Assembly (NCBI RefSeq): GCF_026914265.1
Contig: NC_069123.1
Coordinates: 50,538,949 to 50,602,948, forward strand
Length of the DNA: 64,000 nt
Reading direction: 5' to 3'
Source: Mya arenaria
Lineage: Eukaryota; Mollusca; Bivalvia; Myida; Myidae
Each line of letters begins with the position of its first letter. Position 1 is the stretch's first letter. Both the position numbers and the translations under genes were made by a program. Positions 23,723 through 36,664 of this stretch are shown here, in pieces. The notes beneath the pieces were generated by a model. It ran no database searches, was not told the origin of the DNA, and saw only the letters and a program-made list of their open reading frames with translations.

Positions 23723-26700
23723 TTAAAAATAGAATTGCCAACGATCTCTGGTGTATTCACCTCTAGCCGGCGTGGGGGTGCTCATCCCGCTTCCATGGAA
23801 GTCTGTCCCCTCCCCGTCAGAATACCCGTCCAGAAACTCGAACGCGTCCACTATGTTACCTGCTCAATGATAAGACATGTATATAAAATATGAAACAATT
23901 ATACACGCAACCATTTACCATGGTACAGAACACGACTGCGCTGTCTGACAGAGCCAAGGGTGTTTCCCTTAGGTTGTTTACCTAACAAATACTGAAGAAT
24001 ACTTTAATTTATAAGTTATATCCCTTTGAAGTACAGCAATACGTTTACGCACCGTCGGCGTCTGTGACATTGGAGCTCCGGCGGGACCTTCGCTGTTCAC
24101 GGGCGCTGGTTGGCCGGCTTGCCCGGGAGTGCTTCCCAGTCGAGGTGGCGACCGGGCCTTCCGTCGTATCAATGGACTTAGGGACGCCATCACCACTTTT
24201 CAAATTTTCCAACTTCTTGGTCACTTCAGCATGGAAGCCCTGAGGTAAATTTTCACGAGAAAAATTGTCACTTGGTCTGATATATGTTGCTTTTGGGGTC
24301 TCTGTTAATGCTGCCATTTTAGCAACTATGGAATTTTCGTATTTTGTAGACTGCTGAACCGGTTTGCCTGTGTAACTATAAGGTCTTACATGAAGATCTT
24401 CATCAGGCACAAACGCACGATTGTCTTTTTCTATCACCTTATCAAGCTCTCTTTCAAGCTTCTTTTCCCTTGCCCTTTCTCTCTCACGTTCCCTTTCACG
24501 TTCTATTGCCCTGAGTTTTGCACTGTCCGTCGCTGACTCTCCTAATTCGGGGTCAGAAAAGTTCCTTGCTTTTGCTTCGACCTCGTCACGCCTGGGCTTC
24601 GGCTGTGGAGGAGGCGGAGCTTGTTTCTTTGGTTTGTGCACGTCTACGACGGTGGTGCGGTCCTTCCGAGCCCCGTCCCAGTCACGACTCCCACGGCGCT
24701 CCCGGCTGTCGCGGTCCCGCCCCTCAACACGCTCATAGCTGTCCCTGCTGGCCCGCAGACCCTCGCGTTCCCTGCTGCCTCTGTCGTCACTGTCACGTGA
24801 CGTCGACGTCTTATCGAAAGGTGTCTCGCCTCGCTGTTTACGGTTCTTTGGTCTACGTGTGGAGTGTAACGTAACGTCACTTTGTGAACGTCGCACCTTC
24901 TTCCCCGTACGACGTGTCTCACGCTCTCTATATCTGTCCAGGTAGTACTCTTCCTTCTCGGGTAGTTCTACCAAGACCGCCCTTGAGTTGTTGATATCTG
25001 AAACAAGACATTGTGGGATACTAAGTTAACCTGCAGATGCTTTATTGTGCACCATAATCAAAACTATTCACTTATGAACTACTCAAAGGCTATATTTAAC
25101 TTAAAATCATGTTCACTCAGTTCTGCATTACCCCATGAGTTCTAGATGTTATTCAAAAGAAACCATACTTCACAACTAATTGCAATTAACAAACATAACC
25201 ATCACCAGTGCTTGGTTTCACGCAAACACACTAAATGTACAGGCGAACGATACAAAGACGGACTACGTTCGGAAAGGTTATCGCTGAAAAGTCTGAATCG
25301 CTGGGTCTATTACAATTATTCTCCAATTAAGGCAGACAGTGTTTGGTCTTAAACTGCGTTATCGGGGGATTAACGACAGCGGCACGAGTGCTATCTCTGG
25401 TTTATCATAATATTATCCTTGTGTATTGCCATGTTGAACAACTTAGCAAAACAACACCTCGCGTCCAGGTCAGTGCAAAGCTGTAAGCTAAATATGTGAA
25501 GTTGAACTCTATTGTATTTTGCCTCAATACCTGACCGTATAATAATCATGTTCACATATTGGTAATATTGAGTCACACATATTACATGCATTGTACTTAA
25601 ATTCGAGAACGGACTTATATCTCTTCTAAAAATGCAACTTTCCAACAGCCTGTGTTTATATTTATGTTACGAGTGTGCACTGCTCATTTGTTATCGTGAA
25701 ATGCTGTGAACAATACCTGCATATCATTAGATACTGGTTTATATTGTGAATATCTACAGCGATGGGGGATTAAAGCTTTTGAGTTGAGTTTTTTTCATCT
25801 TAAGTCAATAGTACGGTTAAAAGGAGAGTGAACTGAAAAGCAAAAAAATATACAGTGTGCGACGAAAATGGCCATTTCTTGAAAATAAAATTTCTCCACA
25901 AACTTAAACGAAAAGCCCACTGTTAGCTCATTTTTAAGTCCACAAACACAAACACGGAACTGTTGGAATTGTCAAACGTATGAAGTATACAAGCGTTAGT
26001 ACAGTACTATAAAGTATTCCAGCTCTCAAAGGTTATTAACACGCATCCCTTTTCTGCATACATGTATATGGCCGAATATGGCTTTGCCCCGAACATATTA
26101 CTTGATAAAATATAATCATTAACCTCTGTAGGGGTCGTAATTGTATGGATACGAATACAGGTCCATGTAACTGCCACTTCTTGGAATGCGATACTCCTGC
26201 TCATACATAGGGGACGCCACCTGCTGGCTGTGGTAGATCCCGCGGCCCGCGTTCCCTCCCGTGTACACCATGTGCCCGGGTGGACCTGAGTTAAATAATG
26301 TTTCGAGTTTTAAGACATGCGAAAGTAAATAAAGTAGATGAACTATTTGCTATATCAATCATGGTTACGTACAATTTAAAGAGTATCTAATATTAAGCGC
26401 GTATTACTATTTTCTTTACACAAATATATTTCAAGTGCACGAATATGCATTGAAAAGTTTTTACTTTGCGCGATCATGTTCTGAAATCTGCAATATTTGT
26501 TTGGTTGTGTATACAATATTTGTCCTTGCATGGAGACAAAAAAACATAGTGTGTCCTTCATTTAATAACAAACTTGTAAACCCATGAATAGAAGTTGGAA
26601 CATTGCAAGTTTATTAAGTATTCAGAATGACATAATTGTAGAACGTGGGGCTATTTAGCTTTACGTGCTTTATCATATACAATCTAGTATTATTTATGCA

Positions 26701-27648
26701 AATCCTCGCATTTTCATTTGCCGTAGGTAACACTGGTCGACAAGAAAACTTCCTTTACGTGAAGAGCGTTGTTAGTCATTTTCCATATCAGATCCGTGTT
26801 CAAGGCACTTGGTTTAATGAAAACATATATTATTAATCAGTATGTCATCATCGAAAAGTATCTTAGCATTATGAGTTTGCAAATATAGAAGCACGTAAAC
26901 AATCACTTTGTCTGTTTCATGATTACATTAAGTTTTACTATGCTGCCGATTCAATAAAGTCAAGTGCTGTTTGATATGGTAGCTGCAAGTTTTTAGACAA
27001 ATAAAACACGCGGCAAAATAGTTGTCACTTACTTAACGTTTTACCACATCACCTACGTACCTTGAAGTCCGGGCAGCGGTTGGTCCGGTGGTCGACCACC
27101 AACCTTCCCCCGCTTCATGTCTTGGTAGGCCTGGGAGGGTGTGGCGCTATATAGGGAGGGATTGCCGAACCACAGGCTCGCGCTGCCTACCTTGGGCAGG
27201 CGCGGATCGATTATCCGGGGATCTAAGCGAGGGTCGATCCTGGGGTCCTGAAGGGCGCGTGCGTCCCGGGGATCTCGAGGATCCCCGGGCCTGGGTAGAC
27301 TGGTCTTGCTCAGACTCGTGTCAGGAGTCAGATGGTGGTGAGGGAACGGCTTATGATCGGCCCGTCGCCGTTTTCGACTCCGTCTAAAACCAAGTTAATT
27401 ACAATGAGCATTTCAGTCGTTATAAAAGTTTTTTTTTATAAGGAACATATATCCATGCAATAAAACCCACACAGACACCTGCCAAATGACTTTATTTGTA
27501 CAATTGATAATTTTATGTTCATGAATTATTTATTGTTTTCCTACCTGACGCAGTAGTAGAGTATGAGGGCGATGCTGGCAAGGATGATGATGAGGCCGCC
27601 GATCGAGCCGGATATGACGGCCGCGAGCTCCCCGGTCGTCAGCGCCAT
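23723..27648 (-). CDS. Unrecognised single-pass membrane protein with a charged cytoplasmic tail, 5 exons
   Basis: Exons in transcript order: 27545-27648, 27061-27383, 26124-26285, 24053-24997, 23723-23859. Phases join exactly to give 556 residues. An in-frame TAG two codons before the ATG fixes the start. Residues 1-18 are short and uncharged apart from one Glu, about 16-34 form a hydrophobic helix (GGLIIILASIALILYYCV), and RRSRKRRR follows at once, predicting N-outside, C-inside topology without a signal peptide. The tail has a DPR-rich segment (about 70-95), a Tyr/Gly-rich exon 3 ending SYMDLYSYPYNYDPY, Arg/Ser/Asp-rich stretches, the SH3-type proline motif QAPPPPQPKPRR, and an alternating Arg-Glu helix ending KKLERELDKVIEKDN. 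Exon 4 could also end at TAA 24045-24047 by reading through its donor, giving an alternative C-terminus. A scaffold role is a guess. Confidence 0.8.
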
Positions 27649-28732
27649 TCTCTACCGCGAAAACCTGCCGAATGACACAATAATACGTGTATAACACTTC
27701 ACTTTTAAAGAATCGATGTAGTATTTTCACCGGAATTTCCACACAATATCTATGCCAACACTGTTGAATCGACATAACGTCCTATCCAATGATACAAAAA
27801 CCTACGTTTCATAACCGGTACCTATAACTTGGCGTAACTGCCAATCGAGTGCACCAATGATTTAACTACGTAGATGATTTGTGTATATGAAACATGATTT
27901 ATTCAGATGCTTCAGTAACAAATGTTATCGATCAATAAATTTTAACATCTGTATCAAATGACGGCAATAAAAACTGATAAAAATGATAGTCAATCGCACT
28001 TTCGGCACGTACAAGTTATCCCACGTCATCCTCCCAGTATGTCACCATGCGAGAACAAAGGGTCCCGGGTCGATATATTTATCATAGAATGAACAGCGAA
28101 CAATAACTTGCTTTGCGAACATCTCTAAAAAAATCATTGTCAATTTTAATTGTGTAGAATCTATTCAACGATGATGATAGGACATTCGTTTGTTGGCCCG
28201 AAATGACAACTCTTTATCGAATGACAATATAGATGAGTATAATAGATACGTATTGATTATAGATTGAAATCATTCACAACTAGACGAATTACTCATTTTC
28301 AAAGGCGGCGATGGGCAACTAGATAGCACAGATATATATTTTGATAATGAGTTAAGAGTCAAGTTGTCAATTATTGTTGATTCAGAATGACCGTCCTGGG
28401 TCTTCCCCACGAGTATAACACGAATTTACACAAGTTTAAACAAACTAGTATGAACTATCATAAATTAATAATTGTAAAGCTGCGTGGCTGTTAACCGATT
28501 TCGTTCTGAAACTAGACACCATGTCTTCCTGTCTGTATTTAGACTCCAAACAATGTCAATATCCAATTACTGTAATCAAACCCAGTCATCAGAAAAAACA
28601 TAGGGCAGGAATTATCCATAACCTCGATACGAAACCCGAAACCGGGAATCGGCTTTTCTCATGTTGAAGAACAACACGTATAACAAAATAGTACATTAAC
28701 TTTACTTTCAAAGCATATACTAAATTGAGTGA
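27649..28732. other. Upstream region of the membrane-protein gene
   Basis: Should contain its promoter and 5' untranslated exon(s). No TATA box or other clear site was identified, and no gene is visible. A CAG at about 27664-27666 (minus strand) could be an acceptor for a 5' untranslated exon. Confidence 0.4.
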
Positions 28733-29700
28733 TCCTGCTAGCTAGATCCTGATCATGCCAACAAGGCCATATGATCCTGCTAGCTAGATCCTGATCATGC
28801 CAACAAGGCCATGATCCTGCTAGCTAGATCCTGATCCTGCCAACAAGGCCCTGATCCTGCTAGCTAGATCCTGTCAACAAGGCCCTGATCCTGCTAGCTA
28901 GATCCTGATCATGCCAACAAGGCCATGATCCTACTAGCTAGATCCTGATCCTGTCAACAAGGCCCTGATCCTGCTAGCTAGATCCTGATCCTGCCAACAA
29001 GGCCATGATCCTGCTAGCTAGATCCTGATCATGCCAACAAGGCCATGATCCTGCTAGCTAGATCCTGATCATGCCAACAAGGCCATGATCCTGCTAGCTA
29101 GATCCTGATCATGCCAACAAGGCCATGATCCTGCTAGCTAGATCCTGATCCTGCCAACAAGGCCATGATCCTGCTAGCTGGATCCTGATCCTGCCAACAA
29201 GGCCATGATCCTGCTAGCTAGATCCTGATCCTGCCAACAAGGCCATGATCCTGCTAGCTAGATCTTGATCCTGCAAACAAGGCCCTGATCCTGCTAGCTA
29301 GATCCTGATCCTGCCAACAAGGCCCTGATCCTGCTAGCTAGATCCTGATCCTGCCAACAAGGCCATGATCCTGCTAGCTAGATCCTGATTCTGCCAACAA
29401 GGCCCTGATCCTGCCAACAAGGCCTGATCCTGCTAGCTAGATCCTGATCCTGCCAACAAGGCCCTGATCCTGCCAACAAGGCCCTGATCCTGCTAGCTAG
29501 ATCCTGATCCTGCCAACAAGGCCCTGATCCTGCCAACAAGGCTATGATCCTGCCAACTAGGTCCTGACCCTTATATCTAGATTTTGATCTTACTATATAG
29601 GTCCTGATACTACTAACTAGGTCCTGATCCTCTCAGCTAGGTCCAGAGCCTGATGAATATGTTCTGATCAAGCCAGCGAGGCCTTGATCCTACTGAATGT
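28733..29700. repeat. Satellite array, 40-bp units made of two 20-bp monomers
   Basis: About 21 well-matched 40-bp units: one half is TGATCCTGCTAGCTAGATCC, the other TGATCATGCCAACAAGGCCA or a close variant. Some units lack one half. From about 29545 to 29700 the array decays into diverged 20-bp monomers such as TGATACTACTAACTAGGTCC, which shows the ancestral period. Confidence 0.95.
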
Positions 29701-29787
29701 CTATATATTTTGATATATTTCATTGTATGCAATTATGTTGAATGTTTGAACTGAAAAAAGATTTATGTTCTGTTCTGCTCTATATCC

Positions 29788-30057
29788 TGATACTGCCAGC
29801 GAGATCTTGATCCTACTGCTTAGTTCATGATCATGTCAACTACGTCGTGATCCTGCCCATTAGGTCCTAATCCTGCTAACCAGGCCAGGATCCTGTCCAT
29901 TAGGTCCTAATCCTGCTAACCAGGCCAGGATCCTGCCCATTAGGTCCTAATCCCGCTAACCAGGCCAGGATCCTGCCCATTAGGTCCTAATCCGCTAACC
30001 AGGCCAGGATCCTGCCCATTAGGTCCTAATCCTGCTAACCAGGCCAGGATCCTGTCC
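29788..30057. repeat. Second satellite array of the same 20-bp family
   Basis: After about 90 bp of unrelated AT-rich sequence the array resumes with a different dimer: GATCCTGCCCATTAGGTCC followed by TAATCCTGCTAACCAGGCCA, about five 40-bp units preceded by diverged monomers. Confidence 0.92.
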
Positions 30058-31227
30058 ATACAATAAGGTGGCCAAGCTACAGTGACATGAACTAAAAGAA
30101 TGCATGGAAACTATGGGAGAGAATGGTGGTCAACACTTCTGCTGTATTCAGCTCTTTAATGGATCCAAACTGAATTCCTAACATCTGTGAGCATGTCGAA
30201 TGGTGAATTAATTCCTTGTAGCAGGTTTTGGTGTATAATGAAATATGTAGCCTTTTTAAGTAGAATTAGAAATGCATTTATAGCGTTTGCATGCTGAAAT
30301 AATATAATATCACTAAACATTGTCATGTTTTATTCAAAGTATGATAGAGGGCCAGAATGGTTAACTTCTGGGCAAGTGCTTTACATGCATAGACAATGAC
30401 GGATAAGCATCGCCAATAAGATGGACATTTATACGTCCAAACACGGTCACTCAATTCCTCCTCCTTTTATGTAGGAAACCATGATTAATTAATGGTTTCA
30501 TTACCAGTATTTATGTGTTTCACCCACCATGCGGACTTCATGTGGTTTGCACTAGAACTGAACGAGGACAGGCTGCTGGATGCACATAATGTCTAAATAA
30601 AACATGTCCAAACATACCATGACTAGAATAGCCTTTGTATTCAAAGCAGACATACACTATTTTAACGTCTGTAAATCTGAAACGTGACTGTGGACCATTG
30701 TCATTTTATCTGACATGAAAATACAACCACTGCTGAATGAAAACTGCCGTTGAACATGGACACGTTTTGTCATTAATATCTACGTCAGCATGTCATAGAA
30801 CGTAAAAAAGGACATTCATTAGGTTAATTAACACGGTTCTACTTTTTACAGAAAGAAATGAGTTGTAAAGATAATTTCAGCTTCAGTAACAGTCCTTACA
30901 TTCAATTTCATTTCGATGAATGAATGTGGACTGTGTTAGTCGGGGAGGGTGAACATGCGCCTTTAAAACAAGGTGCACGAGTACTTGCAATCCTTTGAAA
31001 ACGCCAAATGTACTTTTGATAAAATTACTATTTTCACGGACAGGTATGCAGGCGATGACAGGCAATGCACCGTGCACCGATCACTACTTGACAATGGGAC
31101 ATAAAACCGCCCTGGCCCAGGTCAGGAAGGTGAGACTGTTGAGTCAGCGCTCACATCACCATGGTTACCTACGCCAACGCCCGTATGTTTAACCTAAATC
31201 AAGGACATGCAAATAGTTCAGCCTGTT

Positions 31228-31246
31228 GGGGTGGGGTGGGTGGGGG
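31228..31246 (+). other. G-quadruplex motif
   Basis: Four runs of 3-5 guanines separated by single thymines (GGGGTGGGGTGGGTGGGGG), a strong canonical parallel G-quadruplex pattern in otherwise AT-rich DNA. Confidence 0.85.
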
Positions 31247-32830
31247 TAGTCTCATGCTACAGAGGTTAAATAAGTAAATGATAACCAGTGTTCCCTAGGA
31301 TGCAGTTGCCAGTGTTTTACAGTCACCGGACATCTACGGTCAATAGCAAACCCGTACTAGGTCAAATTGCTTATTTGGAGAACAAATTGCCGCAGAGTCC
31401 ATCAAAAACATATTCACACTACTAGACTATTGGTAAAACATATTTTGCCTATTTAGAATGACTCTACAAAAAATGTTCCGTTATATGAAGACTATCGGAA
31501 CTAATTGAGCATTCATTTAAGATCAAAGGTAGAACATCCGTCCAATGAGAGATGGGGGGTGAATCTGGACGAAAGTGTCACATAATTTATCTCCATTTCC
31601 GGACTTAAATACAATTTAACATAATTCTTACCTCCTTAAATGTTTACACAGGTGTAATTATTATGTATACAATGTTTCACTAGTAACACAAATATCCATT
31701 TCATTAGGTACAGACTGACCACAATTCACATTTTGACTTCAACCTTTACTATACATGGCATGGCACAGATCTGCGCTCCAAAGCCGTCATTGTTTCTAAC
31801 TGCCACTTATGGCTTAAGGCGGTCAAGACGTAGTTTCAGCTGAATCATCCGTTCTTTTAAATCCAATAAAGAGCTGAAAGAATATCTTTACGTTTTCCCC
31901 ACAAGCTTAATTACACGGAAGTAAAGCGAACACGTCTGATAACCCGTTGTATATGGCAAACAATGTGCAATACTAATTAATCGATATCGACGTACAACAG
32001 CAATGCAATAACCCTCCAAGTATTTGGCCTATGGACAACTTAGTCACGATAATACCTAACGTAATACTAATACAAATCACCATAAAGGTGCGACTATGAT
32101 TAGTTTCAAACCGATCAATAAAATTGATATTTTCTTTGATAATTACAAGTATTTTCTTTCACCTTAATAGAAGAGCAAAAGCACTTACGAAAAGACCGTA
32201 TATAAGCCAGCAAAACAATGATAAATATCGTATGTTTATAAGATTCATTCCATAAATAGTATTCAATAAAGTAAGTTAGAACCATAAAATCACTGATAAT
32301 TCTCTTTACTCAAAGCAAAACCTGGTCCTACCTATAGAAAGCCTGTATTACTCGAGATTGTTATCACCAGGCAGCCTGAGCTGTATACATTATTAGCTTT
32401 CAAGATATTGAAAATTGAATTTCATTCAAGAGCCAACAAGCAATGTATGTTTCATTGTTCCGTTCGATGGTCCATAAACACGGTGCCTCTGTGAATACAT
32501 CCAAATCTTTTACACCCGAGACTTCAGTTATAATTATGCTTGCATGAAATCGAACGAAATACGGCAAGAGACAGTTCCTTTAAATAAATAATTTGATTTA
32601 TTGAGCAAATGAATTGGAAATTACCATGATCATTTATATTACTAATAATCATATAATACGTTTGAATCTAAACTATTGAAATTGATTAATTAACCAGACA
32701 CGTATGCGACCAGTCTGGTGAACGAGCCCGCTACCTCTGCTTGCTAGTCTAAAATAATAGACGTGTTATACGGGATTCTTTCAATTTGCCATATCAAAAA
32801 TCGTAAAAAAATCCGTCAACGTACAATTAT

Positions 32831-32893
32831 ATGGACTACTCTGCTTGCAAGGCCTGTGCTCTAAAAACTGAACTACCGGCTCCGACTACTCAC
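32831..32893 (-). repeat. tRNA-Ala-like relic, probably a SINE head
   Basis: On the minus strand, CCGGTAGTTCAGTTTTTAGA resembles a tRNA A box and D arm, followed by a GGCCTTGCAAGC anticodon-arm-like stretch with TGC in the loop. No good B box or acceptor stem closes it, so it is not a functional tRNA gene. Confidence 0.3.
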
Positions 32894-34075
32894 ATACTTC
32901 CTGACATGTACACCGGAGTTTGCATCGTGACCTTTACCTTAATTCATTCATATTTTTAGACTTCAAATTTAATTAATTATAGTTATTAGCAACAACTGTA
33001 CAATACCTTTCTGACGTCTTACTTTAAATTGTATTTGTTTATCCTTGTTATTGTTTCACTTATTTCACCACATTCAAATATGTGGTCTATTGTAGCCTGT
33101 ATATTTACTCCAAACAACACGGTAGTGGTTTGTTTTTGCCTATCACTGTCACCATCCCACGAAATAATTGTCACGAAAAAAGCCAATGTTAATTGTGTCT
33201 GGGATGCCCATGTGCGTTCACCGCGAGGCTAGCGACGGTGCCGGGTGTAGGTTTACATCCAGTAAAGTGTCGGTTTCTCTTTTTATGTCGCCAGCCCGGT
33301 GTCCATTACACATGTATTGTCACGTCGGTTGTGTATCAACCTTGCGGGCGCACGGGTAAAATGTTCACAAATGTCTGTATTGCTTGCCAAGTAAGCCCTA
33401 CGTGGAAAAGTCACAGGACTTCATGTTTGATCACTCTTTAGAAAATCCGTTCCAGAGTAAGTCGGCAATTTAGTGACCATGGCGACATGATTGGGTTGTC
33501 GTAAAATTGCCGCTCTGTGAGATGACTCGGCTATGATGTTTGCTTGTACCGAATACCCGCACTTCTATTGTCCATTAATGTGGTGTATCATGACTGCCGG
33601 GTCATTTATAACGAAGATGGACCATAGGAATGGGTAATCGTTACATCGTTGAGATAAACAGGGATGGATTCGTCAATTGTTTACGTATTTGTCCTTATCA
33701 AAAAGTGCAATACAAGCGTGCAATTATCCGCCTTTCGTTAAAGGTAACATAAGATTTAACAGGATTTGTTTTTTCTCACTCAAATGTTAACATCATCGAA
33801 TTGTTTTTATCATTCATTTTTCTTTATATGAAGGCCGCCTCGTGACATTAATAATTTATGTAAGAAGTAATGACTATTTTGTGTTTATGATAATGAAATT
33901 GCTCCGGGGTGGAGCGTTCAGACAATTAAATCATCGACGGTCGAATAATTTAAACCTATGCGGTTGCATTAAGTGAACACCATTCTGATCTTATCGATGG
34001 TATCTAGATACAATGATGTGATACATGTTCAGAAGTCAATATTCACAGTCATTACGTAAAAAGGCTGTTGTCCTT

Positions 34076-34435
34076 TAAAGCTGCACTCTCACAGATTTAC
34101 CGTTTTTACAACTTTTTTAATTATTTGTTGTCTTGGAATGAGCAAATTTTTGCGTTTATATCTGCAAACCAATGATAAAAGACTACTGACAAAAGATGAG
34201 TTCGCAGGTTTTCATATTTTGTTCGAAAATTAATGTTTTATGGCTAAAAGCGTTACTAACGATTTAAGAAAAATGCATAAAACATCAGTTTTTGAACTAA
34301 GATATAAAAAATCTGCGATCTATTTTTTGTTGAGCCGTCATATATGACTGGTTTACATGCATTTTCGCATAAATTGGCTCGTTCGAAGACAACTAAAGTT
34401 GTAAAACTTTTCAATCTGTGAGATTGCAGCTTTAA
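34076..34435. mobile_element. Foldback MITE of about 360 bp
   Basis: The left end TTAAAGCTGCACTCTCACAG and the right end CTGTGAGATTGCAGCTTTAA are reverse complements apart from one or two bases, and both sit at TTAA. The interior is AT-rich and non-coding. The TTAA ends would suit a piggyBac-type transposase, although the palindrome makes the target duplication ambiguous. I recall similar ends as common in bivalve genomes, which could not be checked here. Confidence 0.85.
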
Positions 34436-35573
34436 CTACTGTCAAAAATTATGAACTTATACCTTTACCGTGAAGTTATCCTCAACTCAACTAATGTATC
34501 CGACTGAACGAAACTTTTTAAACTCCAACTACGCAGATTCAACTGTCCCTATCATAGCCTTCAGCATTTTCATGTAATAAATTTTTAGGTCTTTTTTATT
34601 CCTTTCTTTTGTGTGGTTGAATTGTTTACCAAAGGTAAGATCTGGGATTAAGAACATGGTTTTATTGTCTCATTATTCACCCTAATCCTATTTATCAAAT
34701 ATATATTGACCAAAGCAAGTACATCGTTTGACATATGAAAGATCCGGTATTGGCAATGAATATCATTCATTAAAGACGAATTTCCAATATAGGTATTTCA
34801 TTTTTCTACTTAATTGAATATTCATTGAACACTTTTTCAATAACAAGATAAGAACAAACACTGCCTTGAATCTTCACCCAGACATCTTTAAGCTGCTCGG
34901 TCATTACTGATGAAGTTTCAAGGTGAACTATTTTACCATGATATTATATATAATAATGAAAAAAATAGTGATTTCCGTTGCAATGTTATTGGTCTGTTCA
35001 AGTTATGTTTATCTCGTACATCACAAACAATGTTTTAATTGCATGAATATATTAGTTTATAGACAATTTTTTTTAAATTGCCCTTGAACCATCCTATGTG
35101 ATTTAAAGACTTAATTTCAGGGTTTGCAGTGAAATTCTGACCAAAATAGAAAAGACCAGCATCAACACCTCAGACAGGAAACACTTTAATTCTTTTTAAC
35201 ATCTGTAACGGAATCTTACAGTAAACAGAATCCGCTACATTTCTCATTATCGCAGAGCAAATATGACCCTCCCCTCTCTTCAACACCGCTGTTTTTGCTC
35301 CCTGCACATACAGGCACGCCAACTCCCCGCCCCTGTACGCTGGACGAGCCACAGTCAACTAGCTACACAACCATGCCCACACCACACACCCTCTCATTTT
35401 AATGCGCCTTAATCCATACGATAAGTAAGGATTAGGCTTTTGCTAATTTGCTAATGTATTTACTTTACATTAAACCCGCTGACCTATTTTTATGTGGTAT
35501 ATTTTTGAAAACGTTGTCTTATTTAAACAAAATTATGAATAATAACAATCTGTAATAGTTTGGTTACTACTTT
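34436..35573. other. Gene-free stretch
   Basis: AT-rich, no supportable gene. The 62-codon frame at 35170-35358 (-) has no recognisable features. Confidence 0.5.
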
Positions 35574-35698
35574 TACCACTGCTGCTGCTTCTACTGCTGC
35601 TGCTGCTACTGCTACTGCTACTACTACTACTACTGCTACTACTACTACTACTACTACTACTACGGCTGCTACTGCGGTTTCTCATGCTGCTGCTGCTA
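35574..35698. repeat. CTG/CTA trinucleotide tract
   Basis: About 125 bp of mixed CTG and CTA triplets with a few interruptions. The poly-Ser frame across it on the minus strand is a by-product. Confidence 0.9.
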
Positions 35699-36660
35699 TA
35701 TATATATACAATTATCACACTTAAGCAAACTCGTTAAGATCTAACAGTAAGACTATCATATCAAAGAATAAAGCTTGCCTTAAATAGCATTATCTCGAAC
35801 GTATGTTCAAAAATAAAAGAAAAGTCAGGAGAATCATGGTTATCATATTCTGTATCCATCTTCTAGAACTATAAACAAAATACTGTGATCGGTAAAATAA
35901 TTCAGTTATATATACTCTATATTGACGGGCTTACAGATAACTCTAACAAAATATATGTACCAAACATTGACAAGTAAGTGCAGACTATTATGTTTAAACA
36001 GTTTTAAAGCAGAATTCACATTCATTGAAAACATATCAAAGAGAACATGAATAAGATTATTCTACAAACGAGGTTTAGTTTGGCTTCATGAACATGCATG
36101 TTTTTAATAGATTTGAAACATTTTCTTTTAATTGGTTATTATTTCAGAAAACGTATGCTATAATATAAGTAACAGACTTACCGATTCCGGTATAATAAAA
36201 CATCCATGAAAAAATGTAAAGACACCGAAAGTTGCAATGTAACTACAAATAAAACTGAAATGAGTTTGTGTCAAAAGGTCACCTAGAACATAAATGAGTG
36301 GTTTATCTTCAATTTACAAACAGATATCGATTTTAGATTTTAAATGTTTCAATACAAAATTTGATATCTAGTTATCTGAAATAGACTGTCAATACAAACA
36401 TGATTTGCCAGCTTAATTATGATAGGCCATTTGACATTCCCTAATCCGGCTCTTACAAACACTGAATGTGAAATTAGAGTCCCATTGTAGATTCATTGTG
36501 CAAATACAAGAATAGTTATTATATTCTGCCAATATAGACCCGAAAAGAAAATGTTTATGTATGCAGGCACGGTATGATGGTGAGTCAATAGAGATATGAA
36601 TGCAAGATCTTTCCATATAGATACCGCAACCCCGAGGTTCGTTGGAAAACATTAGTCGAG
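35699..36660. other. Gene-free stretch before the satellite
   Basis: No gene or repeat recognised. Confidence 0.5.
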
Positions 36661-36664
36661 ACAC

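Larger units (their letters stand above)
30058..34075. other. Gene-free stretch
   Basis: No supportable coding region on either strand. Notable short items are a G-quadruplex motif at 31228-31246 and a tRNA-like relic at 32831-32893. Confidence 0.5.

Noticed and set aside
24421..24874. Plus-strand open frames of 105 and 118 codons
   Set aside because: They are antisense shadows of the Arg/Glu/Ser-rich exon 4 of the membrane-protein gene.
30883..31192. Overlapping frames of about 65 codons on both strands
   Set aside because: Short, without splice signals or recognisable residues.
35533..35718. Poly-serine open frame
   Set aside because: By-product of the CTG/CTA tract with no flanking gene structure.
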